The position numbers and the translations under genes are program-made. This document shows positions 23,100 to 33,824 of a DNA stretch of 64,000 nt, one piece after another. This DNA is from Myrica gale (Eukaryota; Streptophyta; Magnoliopsida; Fagales; Myricaceae): positions 13,152,501 through 13,216,500 of the forward strand of contig OZ005613.1 in assembly GCA_963930655.1 (NCBI GenBank). Reading direction: 5' to 3'. Under the pieces are notes generated by a model. It worked only from the letters and a program-made list of their open reading frames with translations. It did no database searches and was not told the origin of the DNA. The number at the start of each line of letters is the position of its first letter. Position 1 is the first letter of the stretch.

Positions 23100-23900
23100 T
23101 TCACTTACCTTTACCCAAACAAAAGAAAAGCTCCCCTTTCGAATAAGAAGATGGAGAAAAAGCTAACATGTGGCTCATGACATTTGATAATGATGAGGTA
23201 TATTCATCGGATGTTAAACCCAAACTTTCCTATATTGAATTTCAAAATACCTTTGATGAACTTCATTGTCAATTTGAAAAACTCGGTTCAAAATATACAT
23301 CCTTGAAAAAGAAACTCATTTTGATCTCAAAAGAAATTGATTTATTAGAAAATGAGCAAAATACTCTAAAGCTTGAATGTGATTTACTACAACAAAAAGC
23401 ATGAGAATTTTAAAAGGAGAAAGTTGCTTTGAACAACAAGGGAGTTTCTCAAAGCAAAATCCTTGAGAAGTTAACTCAATGAAAGAAATCTTTAGATTTG
23501 ATTCTTGGTAGTCAAAGATATGTCTTTGACAAAAGTGGCTTAGGCTATAAGCCTTCTATTCACCAAAAATATTTTAAAATTATGTTGTGAAGGCTAAGTC
23601 TTTTTGCACACTTACACAAAACATGTCATTTTTTCAAGAAAGATGGGCATCTAATTTTTGATTGTGCATTAAAGAAATTTGGGAGCAAAGTTCTCAAGAA
23701 GACATGAGTTACAAAAGAAACGAAGGCTAACACCGAAGGACCCAAGAAAGCTTGGGTACCAAAAATGTTTTCTTGATTATTTTGTAGAAATTCAAGAAGA
23801 ATGGAGCAATAAAGAGTTATTGGATGAAGCTTGCCTATCAAGAAGGCTTGTGACATTTGAGGACAAATGCTAAAGGGAAGACATTTGGTAACTTCTATTC
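23100..23900 (+). pseudogene. Ty1/copia gag C-terminal fragment
   Basis: The plus strand reads FDNDEVYSSDVKPKLSY, then FDELHCQFEKLGSKY, a coiled coil, LDLILGSQRYVFDKSGLGYK, a degenerate zinc knuckle (HFFKKDGHLIFDC) and GPKKAWVPK. This is the usual order in copia gag proteins upstream of protease. Stops and shifts break it. It is inverted relative to the pol fragment at 22322-22995, so the two come from separate copies or from a rearrangement. Confidence 0.8.
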
Positions 23901-24139
23901 CTTAATTGAAAACATCTTTAAATTGTTAAAATTATTTTTCTATGATGATTACTGGGATTTTAATCTTAAAATTGCAAATGTATTAATCTTTGAGATATTC
24001 CCTGCATCTATAAAATGGAACATCTATGAGCTATCTTTTTTTATAAAATCATGAACCTTTTTACCCTTTCGAACACGAAAATCGTCATCTAAAACCTTGG
24101 CTGACGAGCTTCAGCTGACAAACCAGGTGACAACTCCGT
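23901..24139. other. AT-rich gap, nothing recognised
   Basis: Short AT-rich stretch between copia debris and a CACTA element. The three bases before the element are CGT. Confidence 0.4.
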
Positions 24140-24159
24140 CACTACAAAAAAATAAGGTT

Positions 24160-24840
24160 CTAACAGCGGTCTTTTTAATGGCGTTTTTTGTGAGTGCCGT
24201 TAAAAAACCGCCGCTAATAACTGCGTTGTCTTTTAACAACGGTTTTGTTAACGACGGTCACTAAAAACGCCACTATAGATGAATTTTAACTGTGTTTGTT
24301 GTGAGCGCCGCTAAAAAACCGCTGCTAAAAATTGCGTTATTTTTTAACAGCGGTCTTTGTAACGATGGTCACTAAAAACGCAGCTAAAAGTCACTTTTAA
24401 CGGCGTTTTTTGTGAGCGCCGCTAAAAATCGTCGCTAAAAAATGCGTTGTCTTTTAGCAGCGGTCTTTGTAACTGCGGTCAAGAAAAGCGCCGCTAAAAG
24501 TCACCTATAACGGCACTTTTTGTGAGCGCCGTTAAAAAACCGCTGCTAAAAACTTCATTATCTTTTAACAGCGGTGAAGAAAACCGCCGCCACAATTCAT
24601 CTATAGCGGCACTTCTTATAACCACCATTAAAACACTGCTGTTAAAAACTTCTTTGTCTTTTAACAGCGATTTTTTTTAACGGCGATCAAGAAAAATGCC
24701 GCCAAAAGTCACCTATAGGGGCGCTTTTAGTGACCGCCGTTAAAACGACCACTGTTAAAAGACAAGGAAGTTTTAACGGTAGTGATTTAACGGCGGTCAT
24801 CAAAAGCGCCGCTATAAGTGACGTTCTATCACCGTTAATA
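24160..24840. repeat. Left subterminal repeat array of the CACTA element
   Basis: Five to six degenerate units of about 110-120 bp, built from TTTTAACGGCG, GTGAGCGCCGCTAAAAA and AACAGCGGTC in both orientations. Units share enough inverted motifs to form hairpins. Confidence 0.8.
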
Positions 24841-24948
24841 TACTGCATTTTCACTTTCTCATTTTTTGAGTCGCTTATCTTTTCGTTGAGTTCAATAATT
24901 ATAACTTCTTTTAAAGTTCTAATATTTATTTGACTTCTCTATTTACAG

Positions 24949-25020
24949 GGTGGGACTGTTACAGCTATGACAATTGATAAGGGAATTCTTTTGGGGTTTA
25001 TTCCTTCTGGTAACACTCAG
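24949..25020 (+). other. Exon-like segment inside the CACTA element
   Basis: Seventy-two bases are bounded by TTTACAG on the left and GTAAGAG on the right and are open in phase 0 (GGTVTAMTIDKGILL...). A second acceptor, TTTTTTTTGCAG at about 25573, is followed by 12 codons and a stop. The pattern suggests a small spliced gene or a captured host exon. I do not recognise the protein. Confidence 0.4.
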
Positions 25021-25699
25021 GTAAGAGTAAGATACTCTTTACATAGCTAACATTAACAATTAGGTGAGGGCTATTTTGAAAAATCGGCAGTTTTGTATTT
25101 ATATGGCATTTAGCCATAGAGTATGAGTCATCATCATAATCAACAAGTATAAATAGCAATTTTGCTTCCAACTAGCCACAGGTTTGGGAATTTAGGCCAC
25201 TTAGTCCTAGTGAGGGAGTAACAAGCAGAGGCCTTATAGGTATTGAAGATCAGAAAAATACGTTATAAGGGGAGAGGTTTACGAATAGAATGGTTCAAGG
25301 CCTTTCCAGTATGTGTTCAATTTATTTTGCTTGCTAGTCATTCAACTTAATCGGTTTGCTCGACAGAGTTTTGGGTCATTTGCTGATTTTTAAAGTTGGT
25401 CATACTAAAATTTGATAGATGAAAGTATAATGTTGTACAGGAGTTATTCTCGAGAAAGAGAGAAAAGTGAATGGAATTCTTTAATTTGTTTATTAAAATC
25501 TCATACAGAATCAAGTTTTGGGTCATTTCCTTGATTATTTCAAGCCTTATTTATTTACTTATTTTTTTTGCAGGCAAAGATGGGTAAGATGCATTACCGA
25601 CTACAACAATGAAGCATGGACTTATTTTTTTAAAACTTTCATTTGAGAATATTTGTTTATAATTTTATTTGTAGTAATAATTTATTTATTACTACTTAG

Positions 25700-26745
25700 C
25701 AAAGATTTACAACAACGTTTATTTTGCTGCGTTTTGGACAAATGCTCTTAAAAATCCGTAGTTATAAGTAGGAGAATAAAAAGCGTTCTTTAAAATGCTG
25801 TTAAATGATCGTCGTTGTAAGTTAGAAATTACCGGCGTTCATAAAAAGGTTGTTTGTTAAAAAAGTATTGTTGCAAGTCGGAGAAATGTTAGCGTTTTCT
25901 AAAAATGCAGCTATTAAATCTCTCGTATAAGTAGGGGAAATGCCAGCGGTTTTTTGAAAACATTGTTATAAAATCATTGGTATAATTCGGGGAAATGTCA
26001 GCGTTTCTAAAAGCGCTTTTAAAAAATGTTGTTGTAAATCGTAGAAACGCTAGCGCTTTTTTTTTTCAAATGCCGCTAAAAAACCGTTTGTATAATTTGG
26101 GAAAATGTCAGCGTTTTTAAAAATGTTGCTGTAAATCAGAAGAAACGCTAGCATTTTCTACAAAAATTGCTACAAGCACGGAAAATGCCAGCGTTTTTAG
26201 AAACGCCGCTAAAAAAATGTTGTAAATCAGGAGAAACGCCAGCGTTTTTTTACAGACACTCTTAAAACCGATGCTATAAGTGGGGCAACACCAGTGTTTT
26301 TAAAAACGCCACTAAAAAATGTTGTAGTAAATAAGGAAAAACGCTAGCGTTTTTACATAAGCTATTAAAATACCGCTGCTATAATCGGAGAAACGCCAAC
26401 GTTTTTACAAAAGCTATTAAAAAACCGCTGCTATAATCGGAGAAACGCCAACGCTTTTTTAAAACGTCGCTAAAAAACCGTTTTTGTAAATAAGGAGAAA
26501 CACCAGCGTTTTTACAAAAGCTACTAAAAAACGGTTGCTATAATAGGAGAAACGCCAACGCTTTTTTAAAACCCCGCTAAAAAATCGTTGTTGTAAATCA
26601 GGAGAAACGCCAACATTTTTACAAACGATGCTAAAAAAACCGCTGCTATAATCGGGGAAACGCCAACGTTTTTTTTAAATGCCTACGTTTTTACAAACGC
26701 TGCTAACAAAACCGCCGCTATAATCAGGGAAACTCCTAGTTGTAG
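25700..26745. repeat. Right subterminal array, about 60-bp units
   Basis: Some fifteen or more degenerate units of the form GGAGAAACGCCAGCGTTTTT, then an A-rich stretch and CCGCTGCTATAATC. Unit spacing is about 55-65 bp. Array copies vary by point changes and small indels, with the closest neighbours most alike (for example around 26350-26460). Confidence 0.8.
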
Positions 26746-26763
26746 CCTGTATTTTTTGTAGTG

Positions 26764-26850
26764 GGTTTTGTCACCCAAAACATTAGTTGGCAAAATTAGC
26801 ACTTTGGGTGACAAATTTTTTTGACACCCAAAGTCATTTTTCTTGTATTG
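26764..26850. mobile_element. Right end of a second CACTA family (GTCACCCAAA type)
   Basis: Repeats GTCACCCAAA and TTTGGGTGACAAA and a terminus TTTTTCTTGTATTG (one base from TTTCTTGTAGTG) match the ends of elements 2A and 2B further right. The first CACTA element abuts it directly, so one was probably inserted in or beside the other. Confidence 0.65.
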
Positions 26851-27385
26851 TAAACACGACTTTGCAAACACGTGTCATATTGCGATTGAACGGGAAATTT
26901 TTTCCGTGAAATGCTTCTAACGACATTGGATCTAGTGAGATTTGATACAAAAATGATAAACTCAGTGAGCTTTTTATTTTTTTTAAACTAAGTAAGTTTT
27001 TTAAAAAGACACTAAATCCTACAAAGTGATTTTTCTTTTCCTTCGGAAAAAGCCAAAAGTTAAAACCACAGAAGCCTTGCATTGGCGCACTGCAAATCAT
27101 GTCTTCTTTTGTCAATGGGAGCGCAAATGGGGAACGTGTTTTTTTTTTTTACCTTTTATTCATAATGGATTAAACAACTTATATTGATTAGCATCAATGA
27201 CATTAGTACGCTTATTATCATGGAATATTCTATTTTTTTAATTAATTTGCACGGTCTTATTCTTTTTCCTCTGGAAGGATCAGTTTAAGATTCAATCCGA
27301 AATAAGCGAAAAATGCGTAGCAGGTGTTCCCACAAGTAACAAACAAAGTGATCACGTAAGATCAATGTCAAAATATTTTGCAATT
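26851..27385. other. AT-rich intergenic DNA, nothing recognised
   Basis: No coding pattern, terminal repeat or RNA gene seen. Confidence 0.4.
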
Positions 27386-27835
27386 GGCTATCAAGTTGAG
27401 GACCAAAGGCTTTGAATTCGGGTCCAGTTCAACAAAAAACAGGTCAAGATCCAGTCGATCCCATAAGAAAATTTTACACTACTAAGACTATATTGTGTAT
27501 ATATAGGCCACGATTGACTTTAACAGGACGACTTCATCAATGCCTTGGCGTGAACCAAGTTGAGGACCAAAAGCTTTGAATTCAGGTCAAGTTCAACAAA
27601 AAGCAGGTCAAGATCCATATCGATCCCAAAAGAAAATTTCACTATATTAAGATTGTGTTTGTGTTGTAATATTTTTGGTATGGGAATATGTGTTGGTATT
27701 GGGTTTAGTGAAAAAGTGAAGAGAGGTAATTTTTTATATTTTTTATATTTTTTGATGGAAGAGAGAGAGATTATATTGTGTATATATAGGCCACGATTGA
27801 CTTTAACAGGACGACTTCATCAATGCCTTAATTGG
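27386..27835. repeat. Interspersed direct repeats, two unit types
   Basis: One unit (AAGTTGAGGACCAAA ... CAGGTCAAGATCCA, about 85 bp) occurs at about 27391-27478 and 27560-27645. A second (TATTGTGTATATATAGGCC ... CATCAATGCCTT, about 62 bp) occurs at about 27491-27544 and 27774-27829. The order is A-B-A-B, so a segment of about 170-280 bp was duplicated in tandem. Confidence 0.75.
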
Positions 27836-28123
27836 CGCGAACCATCCACGCATAAATATACGGGCAATGCATGTGTGGCAATTTCAAAGAATGGGCTGAA
27901 TTCGGTCCAAATGCTATTTATCAGATTATATCAGGATTTTCTACCATTTTTATACCATACAATTTGTAAAGAAATAGACATAATAAATATTTAAATACTA
28001 TAGACCTCATGATGTCGGAAACTTTTACACGAGCTGCATTAACTACAGTAGAGTCTATACAGTATCTTTTTTTTAATTGAATTATGCAATTGGAGCAGCC
28101 AATTATATCGATAAATTTCCAAT

Positions 28124-28455
28124 AGGGTTTTAAAATTGAAATAATTTACGGCCTTACTAGTCAAGCCATCAGCTAAAAGTGATCTCATTTTCTGTTATTT
28201 TCTGAGGTCGTGGATGAACGCGAGGAGGGTAGTAATATTATATGAAAGGGTTTTAAAATTGAAATAATTTACAGCCTTACTAGTCATGCCATCAGCTGAT
28301 GTCATGAGGGCTTATATGAAAGGGTTTCCAATAGGGTTTTAAAATTGAAATAATTTACGGCCTTACTAGTCATGCCATCAGCTGATGTTTCATTTTCTGT
28401 TATTTTCTGAGGTCTTGGATGAACGCGAGGAGGGTAGTAATATTATATGAAAGGG
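28124..28455. repeat. Triplicated segment left of the hAT element
   Basis: AGGGTTTTAAAATTGAAAT begins at 28124, 28247 and 28333, each followed by ACGGCCTTACTAGTCA-like sequence. GAACGCGAGGAGGGTAGTA occurs twice (about 28216 and 28420). Spacing of 123 and 86 bp shows one unit carries an internal deletion. Confidence 0.8.
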
Positions 28456-28533
28456 ATGGATTTCCACGTACGTTGCGGAACCGCGACTTTTGAACGGGCA
28501 ATGGATAGCGATGCATATTAGGCCTGAACATCG

Positions 28534-28577
28534 GTCGGTTCGATAGTGGAATGTGCACATTCCACTATCGAACCGAC
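28534..28577. repeat. Perfect 44-bp palindrome in the hAT left subterminal region
   Basis: Both 22-bp halves are exact reverse complements around GTG|CAC at 28555/28556. It starts 15 bp inside the element. A second hairpin, GTCGGTTGTC ... GACAACCGAC, follows at about 28582-28608. Confidence 0.9.
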
Positions 28578-29040
28578 AATGGTCGGTTGTCACTTATGGA
28601 CAACCGACGCCGACGTTGCTGTATAGACTGGCCGAACACACCGAATGAATTTTTCATTCGGTCGGTTCGGCCGGTTCATTCGGTTGGGCCCCATGGGCCT
28701 TTTTCAGATAAAGCCCAATGTTTTGGGCTATTTTCTATTTTTTTTTATAAATAATTTTGGGCAATTTTCATTGTTCTAAAATTATCAAAAAGAACAAAAA
28801 TACCTTCAATTATCAACATAATACAGTCCAAAATAAAATAAGCTATAATAAGATAATTTAATACAGTCCAAATTAAAATAAACTAGACTAAGATAAATAC
28901 ATTCCAAAATAAAATAAATTCATCAAGTCTCCAAAAGCTCCTCAAGCTCCTCCACTTTCACCTTCTGAAAACCAAAAATAACATATTGTGTAAATACTAA
29001 ATAGTAAAGATTTTCAGTAAAGAGAAATCTAAAATAACTA

Positions 29041-31116
29041 CTAAATTAGTAAATTACCTTCTTCAACCTCAAAGTTTTCAATGCTGTCCAATGATTGTTG
29101 AATGTCAAAACTGGGTTCTTCCCTTAACCAATTTTGCGTGCAAATTAATGCCTCAACAGTTTTTGGACTCAAAGAACTCCGAAAGGGATCAAGCACACGT
29201 CCACCGGTGCTAAATGCAGATTCAGAAGAAACGGTAGAAATAGGCATAGCCATCACGTCACGTGCAATATGACCAAGGATAGGATATTTAGAGGCATTCA
29301 TCTTCCACCAATTTAAAACATCAAAATCCACAGTTCGTGCCTCCCGACCATCTGATAAGTATTGTTCAATTTCAGATTTGTTACCCACATCTGTTTTTGA
29401 TTCAAATTCATCCATAATGCCCCAAAAGGATTCAGAGTCGTCTACATCATTCTCATCACCCCCATGTGGAGTAAAAGAGTCCTTGCATGGTTGAACCTCG
29501 CTTGAAGACCCAAACCGAGCTGAATACTCCGTATACAATCGATGTAAGACACGTCTTACACTTTCTAACATCAATTCAGCCTCATGTTCATATATTTGTT
29601 TGAACCACAATTCCAAAGCAAACATTTTGCACCGTGGATCAATCACAACAGCAATGAATAAAAATAAATTAAACTTCTCAGACCTTCCCCAATATTTTTC
29701 ATACTTCCGTTTCATACCAATTGCCATGGCACTTAAAAGAACATCACCACTATCACACATCCTTGATAATTGTTTTTGAATCATACAAAGCTCTTGAAAA
29801 TATGCATTAGAAGTTACATGCAAAGATCCAGAAAATCTCAATGTAGCTTCATAAAAAATTTTCAAAAACTTTGTAATTACTCGAATTCTATCCCAATCAC
29901 CACATCCAGGAGGCCCCAAAATCCTTCTCCCCTCACTAGCTTCACCAAAGTAACGAAGAAAGTGCTCATCATCATCCTCCAAGCGTTCAAATGCCTTTTG
30001 ATATATTTGAGCTGAGTCCAACATAAGATAAGTTGAGTTCCATCTGGTAGAAACATCAAGACACAATCCCCTTTTACTCTCAATCTTTTCCTTTTGTGCA
30101 CAAACATTGAATATTTTCAATCTAGAAGGAGATGACCTCACATATCTCACTGCATTGCGAACCTTGAGAATTGATTCATCATTTTCTTTTAACCCCTCAG
30201 TGACAATAAGGTTTAGGATGTGGGCACAACATCTCATATGAAGGTAATCACCATCCATGACATTGCCCTTCATATGCCTCTTTAGGTAATCAATAGCAAC
30301 ATCATTTGAGGAGGCATTATCAACTGTGATGGTGAAAACTCTATCTATTCCCCAATCATGTAAACAAGTCTCTATATGCTTCCCAATTGTATCCCCCCGA
30401 TGATTAGGAATTAAACAAAAGTTTATGATTCTTTTGTGCAACCTCCATTCAGAATCAATGAAATGTGCTGTCAAACACATGTAATTTAAATTTTGCACTG
30501 AGCTCCAAGTGTCAGTTGTGAGACAAACTCTACTAGCAGTTGACTTAAAAAAAGATTTCAACTTTCCTTTTTCCATATCATAAAGCTTCATACAATCCCT
30601 AGCCACAGTAACACGAGAAGGCACATTAAACTTGGGTTCCATTTTCGAACAGACTTTTCTAAACTTAATCGACTCCACAAATCTAAAAGGCAATTCATCA
30701 CAAATAACCATTTCAGCAATTGCCATCCGAATGCCTTCAGGATCATACTTGTGAAACCCCATCAGACCACCATCAGACCCTTCCCCTTTCTTGTCAAAAC
30801 ACAAAGTAGTTTGATTCTTATCCACTGGTCTCCTATAGGGATACTTTTTGCAACTCTCTAAATGTTGTATCATTGATGATGTCCCATTTTTCTTAGAGTG
30901 ACAAAAGTACTCCTTCGAACAATAGTTACATGTGGCTTTCGGGTCACTAGAATCACAAGCAGTCATTTTGGTAAAATGGTCCCACACTTGGGACGAGTCT
31001 CTACTAGCCTTCCTTTCAGAAAAAGGTCGAATAGTAGGCTGGGACTGGGTTTGAGTTGGAGTATTGTTAACACTTGGGACGGGTGCCTCGTCCCCTTTAG
31101 ATGTAGGACCGTCCAT
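29041..31116 (-). CDS. hAT transposase, BED finger and C-terminal dimerisation domain
   Basis: A single 691-codon frame. A BED zinc finger spans about residues 43-92 (WDHF, CNYC, HLESC). The RNase H-like core has the expected acidic residues: D202 in TTDTWSS, D266 in TVDNASSND and E632 in SSESAFS. CCAHILNL (296-303) and STRWNSTY (356-363) are hAT family motifs. The C-terminal dimerisation domain includes DVLNWW, YPILGHIARDVMAMPISTV and RSSLSPKTVEALICTQNWL. It would act in the nucleus as a dimer, cutting at the element ends. All key residues and the full length are present. A possible intron after 29058 could alter the last few residues; I cannot decide this. No ATG upstream in frame is better placed. 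Confidence 0.93.
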   Translation of the reverse strand: MDGPTSKGDEAPVPSVNNTPTQTQSQPTIRPFSERKASRDSSQVWDHFTKMTACDSSDPKATCNYCSKEYFCHSKKNGTSSMIQHLESCKKYPYRRPVDKNQTTLCFDKKGEGSDGGLMGFHKYDPEGIRMAIAEMVICDELPFRFVESIKFRKVCSKMEPKFNVPSRVTVARDCMKLYDMEKGKLKSFFKSTASRVCLTTDTWSSVQNLNYMCLTAHFIDSEWRLHKRIINFCLIPNHRGDTIGKHIETCLHDWGIDRVFTITVDNASSNDVAIDYLKRHMKGNVMDGDYLHMRCCAHILNLIVTEGLKENDESILKVRNAVRYVRSSPSRLKIFNVCAQKEKIESKRGLCLDVSTRWNSTYLMLDSAQIYQKAFERLEDDDEHFLRYFGEASEGRRILGPPGCGDWDRIRVITKFLKIFYEATLRFSGSLHVTSNAYFQELCMIQKQLSRMCDSGDVLLSAMAIGMKRKYEKYWGRSEKFNLFLFIAVVIDPRCKMFALELWFKQIYEHEAELMLESVRRVLHRLYTEYSARFGSSSEVQPCKDSFTPHGGDENDVDDSESFWGIMDEFESKTDVGNKSEIEQYLSDGREARTVDFDVLNWWKMNASKYPILGHIARDVMAMPISTVSSESAFSTGGRVLDPFRSSLSPKTVEALICTQNWLREEPSFDIQQSLDSIENFEVEEGNLLI

Positions 31117-32682
31117 CTAGAATTCAGTAAGTGAAATGTCACTATCACATTCTATGCAATATAATTAGAATTTAATCCAATATCCAATATGATATATATG
31201 AAAAAACATAATATAATCCAATACCAATATCCAATATGCAATATAATTAGAGGAACTGTGTATGGGTAAACATGGGCTGTGTTTGCAGCATGCAGTGGCT
31301 GGGAGGGATTCTGTCATCTAGGTCAAACATCCACTGGAACCCAAAACATTACATGCATTTCCATTTCCAAAGCAGGCAAGAAAATGATGAACCAAGATAC
31401 ATATCTCCGAGAGAAGGCAACCAAAGTACAAGACCATGTTCTTCCTTAAGGCAAGAAAATCGGATAGCACTGAACACATATATTCTCCAAGCAAAAAGGC
31501 TGGTTCATGTTACCTTCCTTAATTTGTCATGGTTTTCTTGGATGGTGTCATACATAGTCTTGAGGGTGTTCATATCTGTTTTCTTCTTAATTCCTCCTGG
31601 TATTCTTGAATACTATCAAAATATATGTAGTGGTGGTGCAGGTTTGGTTGTGGCTGTCATTGAGCCCACGACACTACTATCTACCAGCGATTGTGATAAG
31701 GCAGATATCTTTTATATGTCTACACTAGTCAAAGAATGCATTAGCAAAGAAAAATCACTCAAAAAAAATCATATAGAGTTCAAATACCTAATTTTTCATC
31801 TAAGGTTTCTACTACCTATATTCTTCCATGCATATCTTTATTTTGTCAAAGCACTGTCACATGACATTAGACAGATTCAAAACACTAGAAATTAAAGATT
31901 ACAAAAAAAAACACCATTTTACACTCAACATGCTATACAGCTATACATGCTCTTACAAATTCACTTCCAATGTCATGACAATATTGACAACGACGACATT
32001 GGAAGTGAAATGGGGCTGACTCCTCATGGGTTATTTGGAGGGAGCAGTGTTGGAATTGATGCAGGATTGCCTTATGATATCACCAAGCTATGCACCCAAA
32101 TTTCTATTTCCAAGAAGACAGATCAAGAAGGCATTTTAAGCTGACCATTAACAAGACTTACGATACAAGAAACCGAATCTAATCGATCAATTAAACATTC
32201 CAGACCTCAACAACCGTATCCAGTTAGAACCCAGAAACGAAAGAAACCTATCCAATGAAAAAATGAACTTACATGGGAACCCACAAGAGAAGAGCCTGAC
32301 AAATCCGATGAGAGCTGGAGGGGGAAGGAGAAGCCTGGACTCTGGAGGGGTGGAGGCCGGAGGGGGAACGACGAACGGCGCTGCTTAGGGAGTTAGGGTT
32401 AGGGATCGAATGGCGAAGTCGAACTCGAAGGGGACACTGGTGAGTGGTGACTAGACAAGGGTAAAAAAAATTCGTATACACTTACATTACTGATATCGGT
32501 CGGTTCGGTTTTCGGTTAACCGACCCATATCACCGAAAACCGAACCGACTCAGTCGGTTTTTAAAACAATGGGCCGAGGACCGAACTGGGCCATGGCCCA
32601 ACCGCCCGCGCCGATGGGCTGCGGTCGGTTTGGGTCGGCCGGTTCGGCCCTCGGCCCAAACATGTTCAGGCCTAATGCATAT

Positions 32683-33821
32683 AATTGAATTAGTGGCGTA
32701 CGTTTGGAACTGTTTCGCGTTTTATATTCAATGACTACCAATAACTGCAATCACTTGCGTCTAACTTGAAGTTATTTCAACGTGCAATCACTTGCGTCTA
32801 AATTAATGAACACATTGTGGAATATTAAAAATTTCACATAACAATTTGAGGTTTTCACGTGTTAAAAGTAGTAATTGAAACTCCTTTTCAGATTGCATTG
32901 ATAGTTTAGAGCACAAAATGACTGTTTCAATGATTTATGTGATCAATCTACCTTATGATTTCTTTTGTTTAATACTCTTGTGCTTATGTCAATTTCTTAC
33001 ACCTACTAATAAATGATCCAAATATTTAAAAGCCTTGATTTTTTTTAATCCAAAAACTTCATCACCTAATTGTTTGAAATGGTCATAACCTCTAACGAAT
33101 TCCTAATCCATTCAACGCATATGCATAGAAGTTTTTTTTCTAATTTTTTCCATTCTCTATTCCTTTCTTGCTTACTAGTTTTTGACACGTTATACCTTCT
33201 AACTATTAATTTTAGAAACTATGGACTCTCCTCTAAAATTCTCTATCAAATTGGTTGTAAATTGAATTTATTTTTTTTACATCTTAATTGATGATAAAGC
33301 TAGCCCCGATTATTTAATGAATTCATCATGATACTCTCAATCAGATATGAATAATGTAAAGTGGGTAATGGACATTATTGTCATCTTTATCTAATTCAAC
33401 AAAAATACTTGACAGAAGGTGAAAAGTTTATAAAATTGGTAGTTTGAGCGTATAATATATAAAAATGGTTAGTTCAACTTACAATGTGTTAAACTCCTAT
33501 AGTTGATATGTAAAAGTGTATTTATACTTTAAACTAAATAATTAAACCAATCTATTACAGCAATCATTGATCTCAAATGTAACTTTTTTTATGTCTTTGT
33601 CTTTTCTTAATGTTATGGGTCGTCAATAACACCGAACGAAGTGATCTGTGGTTTGAATTTTCAAGAGGTATATTCCTCTACGAAAACTATTTATTATTGT
33701 AAAGTTTGTAGACCCTTTTCTTGTACATGACTAGTGACCTGTCTAAAGTTAGCTAGAAAATATAGTTTCCACAACAAAAAAAAACAAAAAACGTGCACCT
33801 TCTAATCATGTTAATCAGTTT
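32683..33821. other. AT-rich intergenic DNA, nothing recognised
   Basis: Short open frames only; no family, terminal repeat or RNA gene seen between the hAT and the next CACTA element. Confidence 0.4.
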
Positions 33822-33824
33822 ATC

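Larger units (their letters stand above)
24140..26763. mobile_element. Non-autonomous CACTA element with large subterminal arrays
   Basis: The left end is CACTACAAAAAAAT (24140) and the right end is TATTTTTTGTAGTG (26763), the CACTA terminal inverted repeats. Flanking triplets are CGT and GGT, one base different, so the 3-bp duplication is decayed or the ends were remodelled. Inside are two different subterminal arrays and a short exon-like core; no transposase is encoded. The same family left a second left end at 49718. Confidence 0.85.
28519..32674 (-). mobile_element. Complete hAT (Ac-like) DNA transposon, possibly autonomous
   Basis: The termini TAGGCCTGAACAT (28519) and ATGTTCAGGCCTA (ends 32674) are perfect 13-bp inverted repeats. 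The element is flanked by a perfect 8-bp duplication ATGCATAT (28511-28518 and 32675-32682). It is 4156 bp long and holds one long uninterrupted transposase gene. Both subterminal zones are crowded with TCGGTCGGTT / AACCGACC motifs and hairpins, as expected for hAT transposase binding sites. Perfect ends, perfect TSD and an open gene point to recent insertion. Confidence 0.93.

Noticed and set aside
25700..26745. CRISPR-like repeat array
   Set aside because: Units are degenerate with no conserved spacer pattern, and the block lies inside CACTA termini of a plant genome.
31272..31895. 207-codon plus-strand frame in the hAT element
   Set aside because: It is antisense to the transposase leader, has no recognisable domain and has a composition like noncoding DNA.
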